62,936 bases of DNA, taken from contig CALHBF010000004.1 in the NCBI GenBank assembly GCA_937931205.1, positions 1-62,936 of the forward strand. The letters are read 5' to 3'. Shown here in pieces: positions 1 to 8,850 of this stretch; position 1 is the stretch's first letter; the number at the start of each line of letters is the position of its first letter. This DNA comes from an uncultured Bacteriovoracaceae bacterium (GTDB lineage: Bacteria > Bdellovibrionota > Bacteriovoracia > Bacteriovoracales > Bacteriovoracaceae). Below the pieces are notes generated by a model. That model ran no database searches. It had not been told where the DNA came from and was given only the letters and a program-made list of their open reading frames with translations. The position numbers and the translations under genes were made by a program.

Positions 1-125
1 GAACAGACTTCTCTCAGGTTAGTCGTAGAGAAATTAAAAGAGTTCAAAATCTCTTAAATGAGCGTCCTAGGAAAACCTTAGGTTTTAGGACGCCCTTTGA
101 AGCTATGTCAGAATTGTTGCATTAA
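1..125 (+). CDS. IS30-family transposase, C-terminal fragment (cut by window edge)
   Basis: An open frame entering from the left edge (first full codon at base 3) ends at TAA 123-125. It reads TDFSQVSRREIKRVQ, then NLLNERPRKTLGFRTPFEA. The motif 'LN-RPRKTLG-RTP-E' is the characteristic C-terminus of IS30-family DDE transposases (established family knowledge). Only about 40 residues are in the window, so the catalytic DDE residues cannot be checked and it is unknown whether the gene is intact. The stop codon falls inside the probable right inverted repeat of the element (116-140), which is common for compact IS30 elements. It points towards the minus-strand epimerase gene. Confidence 0.85.
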   Translation, partial: TDFSQVSRREIKRVQNLLNERPRKTLGFRTPFEAMSELLH

Positions 126-140
126 AAACTGGACTTTGCC
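116..140 (+). mobile_element. Probable right terminal inverted repeat of the left IS30-family element
   Basis: The 25 bases begin GTTGCATTAAAAACTGGA and end CTTTGCC. They align without gaps with the corresponding end of the other IS30-type element (62812-62836, minus strand: GTTGCGTTAGTAACTTGA...). Both are followed at once by the same half palindrome GGCATACCTTTTGG. The left inverted repeat lies outside the window, so the terminal repeat assignment is inferred from this alignment of two different elements. Confidence 0.65.
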
Positions 141-155
141 GGCATACCTTTTGGC
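141..155. repeat. Half copy of the dispersed palindrome, interrupted by the IS30 element
   Basis: GGCATACCTTTTGGC is exactly one half of the palindrome seen intact at 12916-12948 and 55763-55795. The missing half should lie at the other end of the IS, outside the window. It sits 3 bases from the stop codon of the epimerase gene (158-160), so before insertion it would have been a terminator between convergent genes. Confidence 0.8.
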
Positions 156-157
156 TT

Positions 158-1102
158 CTAGTCAGCAAAACTCACCTGATGCCACTGACACAGCTTCTGA
201 ATTCCCTCTTCAAAAGAAACCTGTGGTTCCCATCCCAGCAGAGATTTTGCCTTGGAAATATCGGCCCAAGTGATGTCCATATCAGCACCAATTTTCTCAC
301 CAAATTCTAACTGAGCTTTCTTGCCCAGATTTTTTTCAAGCAGTGCAATCATCTCTAAAAGTGTTTTAGGATTATTCCCACCACCGAGATTAATCACTTC
401 ATATCCAAGAGGTTTTGCAGCAAGGATTGTTCCGCGGGCAATATCATCAACGTAAGTAAAATCTCGCGATTGAGTTCCATCTCCAAAAACAGGAAGAGGC
501 TCATCCATTAGAATTTTCTCAGCAAAAATAAAGGGAGACATATCCGGTCTTCCTGCAGGTCCGTATACGGTGAAATAACGAACAATGCTCACATCGATTT
601 TATAGAGATGGTGGTAAGTGTAACTCATCACCTCAGCAGATTTTTTAGAAGCAGCATAAGGAGAGATCGGAGTATTAACGGCCAGATCTTCTTTGAAAGG
701 CATCGCCTGACCAGCATATAATGATGAAGTAGAGGCCAGTACCATTTTAGGCACATTGTACTTTCTCATGCACTCTAGGATATTGAGTGTCCCTTGAGCG
801 TTGGTGGACATATAAATATCAGGATTCTCCATCGAGTAACGAACACCTGCACGAGCTGCGAGATTAAACACAACATCGAACTGATGTTTTTTGAAAAGTT
901 CATCGAGAGCTTTTTTATTCTCAATATCCATTTCAATGAAATCCATTTTAAATAAAGGAAAAAGTCGCTCACGTTTTAATTTTACCGAATAGTAGTCATT
1001 CATATTATCAATACCGATGACTTCTACACCGTCGTTGATGAGAAACTCACAAACTTTTGATCCGATAAATCCAGCAGCCCCGGTCACTAATACTTTTCTC
1101 AT
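158..1102 (-). CDS. NAD-dependent sugar-nucleotide epimerase (UDP-glucuronate 4-epimerase-like)
   Basis: A 314-residue extended short-chain dehydrogenase. The N-terminal Rossmann motif GAAGFIG (residues 8-14) binds NAD. The 'DNMNDYYSVKLKRERL' stretch after strand 2 and 'FTVYGPAGRPDMSP' further on are typical of UDP-glucuronate/UDP-galacturonate 4-epimerases. The catalytic set is visible as STSS followed by Y-A-A-S-K. It probably makes a nucleotide sugar for surface polysaccharide in the cytoplasm. The start is supported by AGAGGA about 8 bases upstream. Length fits the family (about 310-340). Related 4-epimerases and GDP-sugar enzymes share the fold, so the substrate is less sure than the family. 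Confidence 0.88.
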   Translation of the reverse strand: MRKVLVTGAAGFIGSKVCEFLINDGVEVIGIDNMNDYYSVKLKRERLFPLFKMDFIEMDIENKKALDELFKKHQFDVVFNLAARAGVRYSMENPDIYMSTNAQGTLNILECMRKYNVPKMVLASTSSLYAGQAMPFKEDLAVNTPISPYAASKKSAEVMSYTYHHLYKIDVSIVRYFTVYGPAGRPDMSPFIFAEKILMDEPLPVFGDGTQSRDFTYVDDIARGTILAAKPLGYEVINLGGGNNPKTLLEMIALLEKNLGKKAQLEFGEKIGADMDITWADISKAKSLLGWEPQVSFEEGIQKLCQWHQVSFAD

Positions 1103-1267
1103 TATTCTTATCCTCTGAAGTGCTAATGCTTAGAGATTACATGATTTTCGCCATATTATTAAATAGTTAGTTCATCTCTAGTGTTTTAAGTTTTTTATAA
1201 TTTAATAAGTTTTTCTAAATATTCTCCTCAAATATAACGATAAGAATGAAGAAACAAGGACCAAACT

Positions 1268-1954
1268 ATGAAAAACACAATCCTCACTTTGTTCTTAGTG
1301 CCCTTATTCTTAATCTCATGCGACGGACTTAAGGATCTTAAAGATAAGTTCCAAGATGAAAAAACACCTACCAATGAAACAACAGACAGCAATCCACCTG
1401 CCCCTCCCCAAATTCAGTGGCAAGTCTCAGATATTTACGCAAATTGGGTAAGTGATTGCATAGAGATAAATAACAATGGAATGAATACTATTCGTTACCT
1501 TATGACATTTTCATCCAACAACTATAACTTCTCTATTTGCGATTACCCTCTAGCTATAGATTGCCAATCAAACGCAAACGGCACAAGGATCGCAGATGGT
1601 AGTGCTCCAGCGAATTTTTATCCTCATGAGCTAAAAACAGAAAGCGCTTCCTTAGGAAAGGATATTACAACAGAAGATGGAAGTTACTTTATGGGAGAAA
1701 TAAATAGTATAAGTGAAGCTTTCTTCTGGGGGTCACCAACTTCAAAAAATAGCTTGTTTCTACGAGATATAGGGAATGCAGGACTATATACTGCTGGTGT
1801 CGTTGATTATGATTTGATCAATTCTCAAAATCTAAGCTTTCTTTCAACTGATCTGTCTCAAGTCGGCCAATCAGATATGACAAATAATATGGTGCTCTTC
1901 TCTCGAATAAATGGAGCTATGAACTTAGCTAATTATGGTTGCTCCGTACCTTAA
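1268..1954 (+). CDS. Putative lipoprotein of unknown function
   Basis: 228 residues beginning MKNTILTLFLVPLFLISCDG, a type II signal peptide with lipobox LISC (lipidated Cys about residue 18). A Pro/Thr-rich linker follows, then a domain I do not recognise, with several cysteines (including WVSDCIEI, FSICDYP and IDCQSN, and a C-terminal NYGCSVP) that could form disulfides in the periplasm. AAGGA lies 8 bases before the ATG. Its TAA overlaps the stop codon of the convergent trmO-like gene. Gene reality is well supported by the signal peptide and ribosome binding site; function is open. Confidence 0.8.
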   Translation: MKNTILTLFLVPLFLISCDGLKDLKDKFQDEKTPTNETTDSNPPAPPQIQWQVSDIYANWVSDCIEINNNGMNTIRYLMTFSSNNYNFSICDYPLAIDCQSNANGTRIADGSAPANFYPHELKTESASLGKDITTEDGSYFMGEINSISEAFFWGSPTSKNSLFLRDIGNAGLYTAGVVDYDLINSQNLSFLSTDLSQVGQSDMTNNMVLFSRINGAMNLANYGCSVP

Positions 1955-2595
1955 ACTTTTTTTACACTGAGGATAGTAACTCTATCCTCAGTTACTTTAA
2001 AACGAACATTGACCTCATTAAAAAAAGCACCAAATTCATTCTCGGCCTCTTTCTTTGACAAAGGTCTGTGATCAATAGACAGGCACTCTTCAAGAAAAGA
2101 ATAATTATCAGGCTTCTCACATTCCCATACGACTTTCAGTTTTTGAGGCACATCTATTTTTTCTGCTATAGCTTCCTGAATAGAATCCACATAAGGTAGA
2201 TAAGGTTTGATATCTAAAATAGGAGTTCCATCCAAAAGGTCTACACCTCTTACAGTGAGAATCACTTCAGCATGAGTTATTTCTAATTTTTCGAATTTCA
2301 CCACACTCATTCCAATGCGATTAGGTCTATGAGGAGAACGAGTAGCAAAGACTCCTCTCTTCTCTCCTTCAAAACGCGGAGGTCGAACGAGGGCCTTGAT
2401 ATTCTCTTCGCTCACTTCATGAAACTGAAAAATGAGCCACACATGCGAGTAGGCTTCAATCCCACGAAAGGCTTCCACAAAAAAATCATTTTTTGGAAAA
2501 CGCATCACACCAATTGCTTCCATGACAAGGAGCGACTGGCGAGGGATACCAAACTTCTGCTTAAACGGAGTATTAATAAAACTTAAGATATTCAT
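1951..2595 (-). CDS. trmO: TsaA/TrmO-like tRNA (N6-threonylcarbamoyladenosine37) methyltransferase
   Basis: 214 residues. The core 'GVFATRSPHRPNRIGMS' followed by 'VRGVDLLDGTPILDIKPYLPYVDS' is the signature of the TsaA/VirR/YaeB family, whose E. coli member TrmO methylates t6A37 of tRNA-Thr(GGU) using S-adenosylmethionine. E. coli TrmO is about 235 residues, so this is near full length. The N-terminus (INTPFKQKFGIPRQ) is the usual 'I.TPF..KFG.PRQ' beta strand. It stands alone, ending tail to tail with the lipoprotein gene (4-base overlap). No strong Shine-Dalgarno sequence is visible. Confidence 0.9.
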   Translation of the reverse strand: MNILSFINTPFKQKFGIPRQSLLVMEAIGVMRFPKNDFFVEAFRGIEAYSHVWLIFQFHEVSEENIKALVRPPRFEGEKRGVFATRSPHRPNRIGMSVVKFEKLEITHAEVILTVRGVDLLDGTPILDIKPYLPYVDSIQEAIAEKIDVPQKLKVVWECEKPDNYSFLEECLSIDHRPLSKKEAENEFGAFFNEVNVRFKVTEDRVTILSVKKV

Positions 2596-2841
2596 AAGTT
2601 AACTCAGTGTCCAATCTAACACTTTCTCACACCTAAATCTGCACGTTGAAAGAATGAAAGTGATCTGATTTTATGCCTCTCTATTTAATTTTAAAACCTT
2701 GAATTTATACAACTCCTGAAGAGTTTACCCGGGGACAAATTGCACCTTCGACATGGGCAATTTAACCATTTATAATGGACCTAGGATCACGACTCATGAG
2801 GAGTCTGACATCTAAACTTTCAAGGAATGAAGGTGAACCTT

Positions 2842-3474
2842 ATGACAAACTTAAACGCTTTATCAAATACTCTTGATTGGTCAAATTTTAATGCCACATT
2901 AGTTCTTGAAGTTACTCGTCCTGAAGGTGTTTTCACTTCTACTGCAGTTGCAATTTCTCCAGATACTATTATTACTGCTGCTCATAGTCTTGATGGGAAA
3001 GTACTTAAAATTCGTCTTTCTCAAGATGCTGAATATAACAGTAAGGGCAAGTTCTTGAGCGTTGAGTCTTTTGAGATTCACCCAGACTACGATCCAAAAG
3101 TTTCAAACTTCCAAAATGATATCGCTAAAATCAAATTGAAAAAGCCACTTCCAGCTTCAACGATGATTTATCCTCTTATTAAAGGCCCATTTGCCCTTGA
3201 TGGTGACTTTATCCGCCTAGGGTATGGAGCTCGCGAAGGGAAGAATATCAGAACGCTTATTACCCCTAGTTTTAGAGGAATGAGAAACTTTGATAACACT
3301 CTTGAACTCAACGATACCTTCTCATTCTCAGGTGATTCAGGTGGCCCAGTGTACCTAATGCGCAATGGTCAAATGTATCTAGTGGCGATTCATTCGACTT
3401 ATTCATTCGGTCCTGAAGGTAAATTCTCTTATAATCCAATGCTTACAACACACCGCCAATGGCTTCTTAAGTAG
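2842..3474 (+). CDS. Trypsin-like serine protease, no signal peptide, no cysteine
   Basis: An S1-family chymotrypsin-fold protease of 210 residues. The triad is His48 (TAAHSLDG), Asp93 (NDIAKIKL) and Ser166 (GDSGGP). I chose ATG 2842 because AGGTGA lies 5 bases upstream; an in-frame ATG at 2827 has AAGGA directly abutting it. Neither start gives a signal peptide, and an in-frame stop lies just upstream, so none was missed. Compared with its tandem paralogue (3546-4229), both cysteines of the 42-58 type disulfide are serine (FTSTAV, AAHSL) and there is no Cys at all. That fits a cytoplasmic protein. The palindromic terminator 3476-3500 follows at once. Its target is unknown. Confidence 0.85.
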   Translation: MTNLNALSNTLDWSNFNATLVLEVTRPEGVFTSTAVAISPDTIITAAHSLDGKVLKIRLSQDAEYNSKGKFLSVESFEIHPDYDPKVSNFQNDIAKIKLKKPLPASTMIYPLIKGPFALDGDFIRLGYGAREGKNIRTLITPSFRGMRNFDNTLELNDTFSFSGDSGGPVYLMRNGQMYLVAIHSTYSFGPEGKFSYNPMLTTHRQWLLK

Positions 3475-3475
3475 G

Positions 3476-3500
3476 CCAAAAGGTACGCCGTACCTTTTGG
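3476..3500. terminator. Dispersed palindrome, perfect 12-base arms; likely terminator
   Basis: Arms CCAAAAGGTACG and CGTACCTTTTGG flank one central C. It begins 1 base after the stop of the first serine protease and lies between two co-directional paralogous genes. The 3' arm contains TTTT, but no longer U tract follows, so termination strength is uncertain. This is the most symmetric of the copies in the window. Confidence 0.7.
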
Positions 3501-3545
3501 ACAATGCTGCTGGCGTCTTGGATAAATCAGGAGTAGTTTAGCAAA

Positions 3546-4229
3546 GTGAGATTTTTTCTACTCCTTTGGATACTACTTATGAATGATGTCTTCGCTCTTG
3601 ATCAACAGTGGGAACTGTTTAACTCCTCTGTGCTCTTAGAAGTCAAAAGACCTAACGGGGTTTTTACCTGCTCAGGTGTTGCTATCTCACCAACAACAAT
3701 TCTCACCGCAGCTCATTGCCTTGATGGTGAAGTTTTGGAGGTCAAAGTCTTTAATACCACGGTCTATGATCCCAAAGCTCCCTTCTATGAAGTAAAGTCC
3801 AGTCAAATTCATCCTGACTACAAACCTAAATATTCTGCATACGAAAATGACATTGCTAAAATTCAGTTGAAAAAGAAGTTACCTGCTTCAATTGTTTTTC
3901 ATCCCATTTATCCCAAGGATGATATAACAGGAGATTTTATTCGTTTTGGTTTTGGTGAAAGAAATCATACGAATAATAGAACAGCTATTACTCCCAAATT
4001 TCGTTTTGTTAATATTCTTCACAAAGTTATTGAGCTAGATGATCATTTTTCAATGTCGGGAGATTCTGGAGGGCCTATTTTCTTAATTAAGAAAAATAAA
4101 ATTTATCTTTTGGCCATTCACTCTACTTTTTCAACTGGCCCACAAGGAGAATTCAGTTACAACCCCCTTGTGAGCAAGTATCTAGATTGGATAAATTCTA
4201 AAACTCGTAAAAATACTCGCGATCAATAG
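3546..4229 (+). CDS. Secreted trypsin-like serine protease
   Basis: 227 residues starting at GTG 3546 with AGGAG about 12 bases upstream. The start is preferred because it gives a clean signal peptide (MRFFLLLWILLMNDVFALD). Catalytic triad: His57 (TAAHCLDG), Asp102 (ENDIAKIQL), Ser174 (GDSGGP). Cys42 and Cys58 are positioned to form the conserved disulfide next to the active-site His. It is a tandem duplicate of 2842-3474, with near-identical blocks such as IHPDY, NDIAKI, SFSGDSGGP/SMSGDSGGP and YNP near the end. Short secreted S1 proteases are numerous in predatory Bdellovibrionota. Its 3' end overlaps the carbonic anhydrase gene by 32 bases tail to tail. Confidence 0.87.
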   Translation: MRFFLLLWILLMNDVFALDQQWELFNSSVLLEVKRPNGVFTCSGVAISPTTILTAAHCLDGEVLEVKVFNTTVYDPKAPFYEVKSSQIHPDYKPKYSAYENDIAKIQLKKKLPASIVFHPIYPKDDITGDFIRFGFGERNHTNNRTAITPKFRFVNILHKVIELDDHFSMSGDSGGPIFLIKKNKIYLLAIHSTFSTGPQGEFSYNPLVSKYLDWINSKTRKNTRDQ

Positions 4230-4830
4230 CATCTTTCGCATTAATGGTATTGAGAATTTTCAGCTGCCCATTATTCAGATCATACACCCAACCGTGAATA
4301 ATAGGATACTCCCCTCTCTCCTTCCAAGCTTTTTGGATAATAGATGAGTGAGCAATATTTTTTGTCTGCTGGATAACATTCAACTCGACCAGACGATTCA
4401 CTCGATCTTCAGATTTATCAATCGCAGCTAGTTCAGAGCGATGTTGAAAGGCAACATCTTTGATATTACGAATCCAGTTATCGATGAGACCCAAACTTTG
4501 TTGGCTAAGAGCTGCTTTCACTCCTCCACAGTTGTAGTGTCCGCAAACAATAATATGAGGGATCTTCAATGCTTCTACCGCGTATTGCATAACACTCAAA
4601 AGATTTGAGTCAGTGTGAACTGCAAGATTGGCAATGTTTCTATGAACGAACATATCACCAGGATGAGTATTGGTAATTTCAGAAGGTGGAACACGAGAAT
4701 CAGCGCAACCAATCCAGAGGAAGGTTGGATTTTGGTCTTTTGCCATCGTTGTAAAATAATCTGGATTCACATCTATTTTAGATCTGGCCCAGGCCTTATT
4801 TTCAAGAAGAACTTTTTTAATGATTTCCAT
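4198..4830 (-). CDS. can: Beta-class carbonic anhydrase
   Basis: 210 residues interconverting CO2 and bicarbonate with zinc. Zinc ligands are Cys42, Asp44 (GCADSR), His98 and Cys101 (GHYNCGG), the same numbering as E. coli Can; Arg46 completes the Asp-Arg dyad. The 'VHRNIAN' and 'HGWVYDLNNGQL' blocks are also typical. The start codon lies 1 base after the stop of the SulP transporter gene, so the two are one operon. The pairing suggests coupled bicarbonate uptake and hydration control for anaplerotic carboxylation or pH balance (inference). Confidence 0.95.
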   Translation of the reverse strand: MEIIKKVLLENKAWARSKIDVNPDYFTTMAKDQNPTFLWIGCADSRVPPSEITNTHPGDMFVHRNIANLAVHTDSNLLSVMQYAVEALKIPHIIVCGHYNCGGVKAALSQQSLGLIDNWIRNIKDVAFQHRSELAAIDKSEDRVNRLVELNVIQQTKNIAHSSIIQKAWKERGEYPIIHGWVYDLNNGQLKILNTINAKDAIDREYFYEF

Positions 4831-4831
4831 A

Positions 4832-6373
4832 TTAAATGTCCTTAAACAATCGATTTACGGATAGATTTGATTTCTCAAGCTGAACCGTAATATTTCTTTT
4901 TGAACTCATTTGAATAAAATCTTCTAATAATTCAATGATGTCTTCATCGAGAAAAACTTTTTCTCCATCGATGACCACTTCTGAATTATCAGGAATTCGA
5001 TTTAGCGCCTTTATTAAAAAGGCTTTATGTAGGAATGAAGTATCCTTGTGAAAACGAATTAAGAATGATTCTCCATCCTTAACAACCACAATTGAACGAT
5101 GCATGTTATTGCGAAGAATGAAAAAGAGGCCAACGATTAAACCAATTCCAATACCAGTAAGAAGATCAGTAAAAAGAATAGAAAGAATGGTAACGATAAA
5201 TGGAATAAACTGATTCCATCCTTTTTTAAACATACTCTTAATCAATGCCGGCTTAGTGAGCTTGTAGCCAACAATAATGAGAATAGCTGCAAGTGCCGCA
5301 AGAGGAATTTTATTAAGAACATTAGGAATCAAGACAACACATAGAAGCAACCAGGCTCCATGTAAAATGGTAGATAACTTAGATTTTGCTCCCGCATTGA
5401 CATTGGCCGAAGTCCTGACAATAACGGCCGTGATGGGAAGTGCTCCCACAATACCTGAAAGAGTATTAGCAATCCCTTGAGCAAACATCTCGCGGTTCTT
5501 ATTAGTAGGTTTTATAGGCCCTGCTAACTTATCAGCAGCATCAATCGATAAAAGACTTTCAAGTGAACCTACTAAAGCGAGGGTGAAGGCAACCTTGTAA
5601 ACCAAAGGATTACTGAGATGGCCCCAATCAGGAAATTTAGCATTCGCAATTAAATCATTAAATCCACCTGAGAAAGGAAGAGTCACCAGGTGTTCTGTGG
5701 TTAAGGCAAAAGGAAAGTTTGTCGCAAGAAATATTTCATTTAATAGAACTCCTGAAATAACCGCCATTAGGGCTCCAGGAATTATTTTAAAAAGGCCATA
5801 ACCTTGGGCCGACATTTTCTCCCAAACCAACAGAATCAGAATACTAACGGAACTGATAATGACAGCTCCCCAATGAAGCCAATCGAAGGCCACAAAAATT
5901 TCGGTGAATGTATTATGCCCATCTTTTTGCATGAACTTCAAATCACCCATGAAGTCGATGTCATATCCAATGGCATGAGGAAATTGTTTAAGAATAAGGA
6001 TGAGACCAATTGCCGCCAACATTCCCTTAATAACAGAGTTTGGAAAATAATTACCGATGACTCCGCCACGAATGAATCCAAAAAAGATTTGAATCAAACC
6101 AGAAATAAAAACAGCAACACTGAAAGATTCAAAAGCTCCAAGTTCAGCAATCGCATTAACGACAATAACAGTGAGACCAGCAGCGGGACCTGATACAGAA
6201 ATATTGGAACCACTGAATGTTCCGACAACAATACCGCCGATGATACCGGCAAAAAGTCCTGCAGCAAGAGGTGCATTAGAAGCAAGAGCAATTCCTAGGC
6301 AAAGAGGAAGCGCAACTAGAAAAACAACAAGGGATGATCTCGCATCCTGACGCCATGTTTGGAATAAATTCAT
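4832..6373 (-). CDS. SulP-family anion (probably bicarbonate) transporter
   Basis: About 513 residues. The N-terminus 'DARSSLVVFLVALPLCLGIALASNAPLAAGLFAG' and the following 'SGSNISVSGPAAGLTVIV' are hallmark SulP helices 1-3. Many hydrophobic segments follow and a C-terminal STAS domain begins around residue 420 (VVVKDGESFLIRFHKDTSFL...VVIDGEKVF). ATG 6373 is favoured by GAGGA 5 bases upstream; an upstream ATG at 6397 has no ribosome binding site. SulP proteins move sulfate, dicarboxylates or bicarbonate. The downstream carbonic anhydrase, one base away, argues for bicarbonate as in BicA-like or SulP-CA pairs. Confidence 0.9.
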   Translation of the reverse strand: MNLFQTWRQDARSSLVVFLVALPLCLGIALASNAPLAAGLFAGIIGGIVVGTFSGSNISVSGPAAGLTVIVVNAIAELGAFESFSVAVFISGLIQIFFGFIRGGVIGNYFPNSVIKGMLAAIGLILILKQFPHAIGYDIDFMGDLKFMQKDGHNTFTEIFVAFDWLHWGAVIISSVSILILLVWEKMSAQGYGLFKIIPGALMAVISGVLLNEIFLATNFPFALTTEHLVTLPFSGGFNDLIANAKFPDWGHLSNPLVYKVAFTLALVGSLESLLSIDAADKLAGPIKPTNKNREMFAQGIANTLSGIVGALPITAVIVRTSANVNAGAKSKLSTILHGAWLLLCVVLIPNVLNKIPLAALAAILIIVGYKLTKPALIKSMFKKGWNQFIPFIVTILSILFTDLLTGIGIGLIVGLFFILRNNMHRSIVVVKDGESFLIRFHKDTSFLHKAFLIKALNRIPDNSEVVIDGEKVFLDEDIIELLEDFIQMSSKRNITVQLEKSNLSVNRLFKDI

Positions 6374-6481
6374 TGTCATCCTCGGTCGAATCATCAAAAT
6401 GCAGAGATTAAACTAAGTGAAGAGGTTTTTTCAAAACAAAAACACTCAATGAGGAATAAAAAACAGGGTTCAAGCAATGCG

Positions 6482-7849
6482 TTATTTGTAGTTTTTAAAC
6501 GATAAGGTAAGGGCCTCAAGCTCTAGCTGAGCAATTTGCAAAGAAGCAAGGGTCTCTACTAATTTTAGTTTAGCTTCTGCCAGATCTTCTTCACGAATAT
6601 TGACGTAAAAGATATCACTCTGACCTTGGCGTAACTTAACTGACTCTGCCTTGGCCATTTTATCGGTGCTATCAACCTCAATTTTCTGATTCCCTAGCAA
6701 ATCCACTAATATTCTTAAGCGAGTTAAAAATTGTTTCGCCTGACGATTCCATTCAAGGTCAAGCCACTCTTTTTCTTTGATGACGGCCAATTGCTTGGCT
6801 TTGACTTCAGAACGCTTACCTCTGGCCTGATTGTTCATCAGCGGAAATTCAAAATTCATTCCCATTCGCAACTCATCTTGATCTTTTCCAAAACGCACTC
6901 TGCCTACATCACGGATTCCTTCCATAAAAACATCTACTTTAGGAAGAACCTTGTTCTCCGCTAGAGATGCCTCTTGCTTAAGGATTTCGATTTTAAGATC
7001 AAGAATTTTGAAAACAGGAAGCTCTTTCTTTTTATTTTCAAGCGTCAGATAATCTGCCTTGAGAGGATTCATATTCTCTTCAATCTTTTTTGGGACATCA
7101 TCAAGGGTAAGAGATTGTGAAGAGCGATAATACAGATTGAGATCTTCTAATGCCATCTCCCATTCAATCTGAGCTCTTTGCAGGTCGACTTTTCTTTTAG
7201 AAAGCGTTCTTAAGTTATCGGTCAATTTCAGTCGATGAATATCTCCGGCCTGAAATTTTTTTTCAAGAAATTCTTGTCTGTCCTCAGCTACCTTCACTAA
7301 GGTCTGATAGATCTCGTATTTTTGTCCAGTGGCCACCCACTTCCAATAGGCCTGACTCGACTTCAAAAGAACATCGATTACCTTCTGTAGTCTTAATTGT
7401 TCTTCAATAAAAACTTCTCTCTGAGCATTGGACTTAGCAGTTCGAAATTCATCAGTGAGTAAACCTCGCAGAAGCGGAAGTGAAAATCCGGCGAAAGCCT
7501 CACCTACTGAGCTGGTCTGATAGTCGCCATAGTAGGCAGGCCATGTTCCAAGTCCTGCTCTATGTCCTACATAAAGTTTTGAACCTAAAATTGAAGTTTG
7601 TTTTTCAAGCTTGGCTTCCCAAAAATTGTAATCATACTTATCTGCATTCTGTCCTGATGTTTTACCCTTCAATGTTGTATCGAAGGCTCCATCAGCTTGT
7701 TGCATGCGAGATTTGGCTGCGCTAATTTTTGCCTCTTGCTCTTCGATAAGAGGCAGATTCTCAATGGCACGTCTTTGAACTGTTTCTAAATCAAGAACAG
7801 CATGGGCAGGTATGGCAAAGGCAATGAAAAGCCCTGCTAACCATCTCAT
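6482..7849 (-). CDS. TolC-family outer membrane efflux protein
   Basis: 455 residues with a signal peptide (MRWLAGLFIAFAIPAHA). Long helical stretches contain the OEP-type pattern, with two repeats rich in Glu/Lys/Gln and 'QAYWKWVATGQKYEIYQ' and 'RLKLTDNLRTLSKRKVDLQRAQIEWE', matching the paired coiled coils of TolC. It should form the outer membrane channel for the HlyD-like adaptor encoded just upstream. Its ATG overlaps the adaptor's stop by 4 bases, so the genes are translationally coupled. It is the last gene of a three-gene operon (9721 to 6482). Confidence 0.88.
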   Translation of the reverse strand: MRWLAGLFIAFAIPAHAVLDLETVQRRAIENLPLIEEQEAKISAAKSRMQQADGAFDTTLKGKTSGQNADKYDYNFWEAKLEKQTSILGSKLYVGHRAGLGTWPAYYGDYQTSSVGEAFAGFSLPLLRGLLTDEFRTAKSNAQREVFIEEQLRLQKVIDVLLKSSQAYWKWVATGQKYEIYQTLVKVAEDRQEFLEKKFQAGDIHRLKLTDNLRTLSKRKVDLQRAQIEWEMALEDLNLYYRSSQSLTLDDVPKKIEENMNPLKADYLTLENKKKELPVFKILDLKIEILKQEASLAENKVLPKVDVFMEGIRDVGRVRFGKDQDELRMGMNFEFPLMNNQARGKRSEVKAKQLAVIKEKEWLDLEWNRQAKQFLTRLRILVDLLGNQKIEVDSTDKMAKAESVKLRQGQSDIFYVNIREEDLAEAKLKLVETLASLQIAQLELEALTLSFKNYK

Positions 7850-8850
7850 GCATCCCCCTTAGTTCCATTGAGGATTTCATCAATTTCATCTTTAATGTTC
7901 ATGATTTGAGCAGGGAAACCATTAAGAGTACGCCACAATTCCCAGCCAACTGAAACTCGTCCAATATGGATATACCCAGATGCAATTGTTCCTTGTCTCA
8001 CAAATAAAGTAGAAGGCCATTTTTGATCAGGAACAATCAGAACTCGAAACTTTCCTTGATTAGAAGCTGCTGCATCTACTAACTGAACCTTTCCTCTAAA
8101 AGTTCCAATCGCAAGCGATGGCCATCCAGGCAGTTGTAAAGCGGGCCAACCTGCAAATTGTAATCGGGCTGGCATACCTGTATGAAGAAGAGCGATATCA
8201 TTTCCAGAAACCCATACCTCTGCTGCAATAGATAAAGTTGCAGGTGCCAGTACAAGTAGGGCATCTCCAGCTTTAACAACTTGCGCTCCTTCTCCGGCTC
8301 GTACTCTCACTACAGTTCCATTAATTGGTGAAACTATTTTCTGAGTAAGTTGGCGGGCCAAATCTCTTTGAGTTTTAATAAAGACACTTTGTGCTTTGGC
8401 CATTTCCATTTCATATTTTGAAACTTCGATTCTGGCCTTCTCAAAATCTTTTCTAGCTGCAAGTCCTTGCTTAAAGAGATTTTCCTGACGATGTAAATTG
8501 ATTTTGGATGTTTGTAGAGCAAGATCGGCAGCCTCTTGAGATCTGAGGGCCGCTATTTTTTCACTTTCAAGTCTTTTGATGATTTGTGGATCTGTATCAG
8601 AGAGCTCAACAAGGACATCACCCTTTTTCACCTGGCTCCCCTCACGCACATGCCAGGTGCTGATAATCCCGGTAATTGGAGCATGAATCTCTTGTATCCT
8701 TTCATTTGGATCAAGAGCGATAACTCTTCCAGTCCCGCTAGAGAACTGTTGCCATGGTAAAAATAAAAATAAGATAAATAAAGCCATCGCAATGGCAAAA
8801 TATTTTGCAGGGCGGATCACCCATTTTGGCATTAGTTCTAAACTATACAT
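7846..8850 (-). CDS. HlyD-type membrane fusion (periplasmic adaptor) protein
   Basis: 334 residues with one N-terminal transmembrane helix (KYFAIAMALFILFLFLPW). A split lipoyl-like domain follows: the first half is 'IQEIHAPITGIISTWHVREGSQVKKGDVLVELSD' and the second is 'QKIVSPINGTVVRVRAGEGAQV'. Between them is a helical hairpin of roughly 80 residues. A beta-barrel domain completes the adaptor. It links the inner-membrane component (start overlaps that gene by 8 bases) to the TolC-like channel. Substrate is unknown. Confidence 0.88.
   Translation of the reverse strand: MYSLELMPKWVIRPAKYFAIAMALFILFLFLPWQQFSSGTGRVIALDPNERIQEIHAPITGIISTWHVREGSQVKKGDVLVELSDTDPQIIKRLESEKIAALRSQEAADLALQTSKINLHRQENLFKQGLAARKDFEKARIEVSKYEMEMAKAQSVFIKTQRDLARQLTQKIVSPINGTVVRVRAGEGAQVVKAGDALLVLAPATLSIAAEVWVSGNDIALLHTGMPARLQFAGWPALQLPGWPSLAIGTFRGKVQLVDAAASNQGKFRVLIVPDQKWPSTLFVRQGTIASGYIHIGRVSVGWELWRTLNGFPAQIMNIKDEIDEILNGTKGDA

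Noticed and set aside
5804..6193. 129-codon open frame antisense to the SulP gene
   Set aside because: Composition is not protein-like and it lies wholly within a well-conserved gene.
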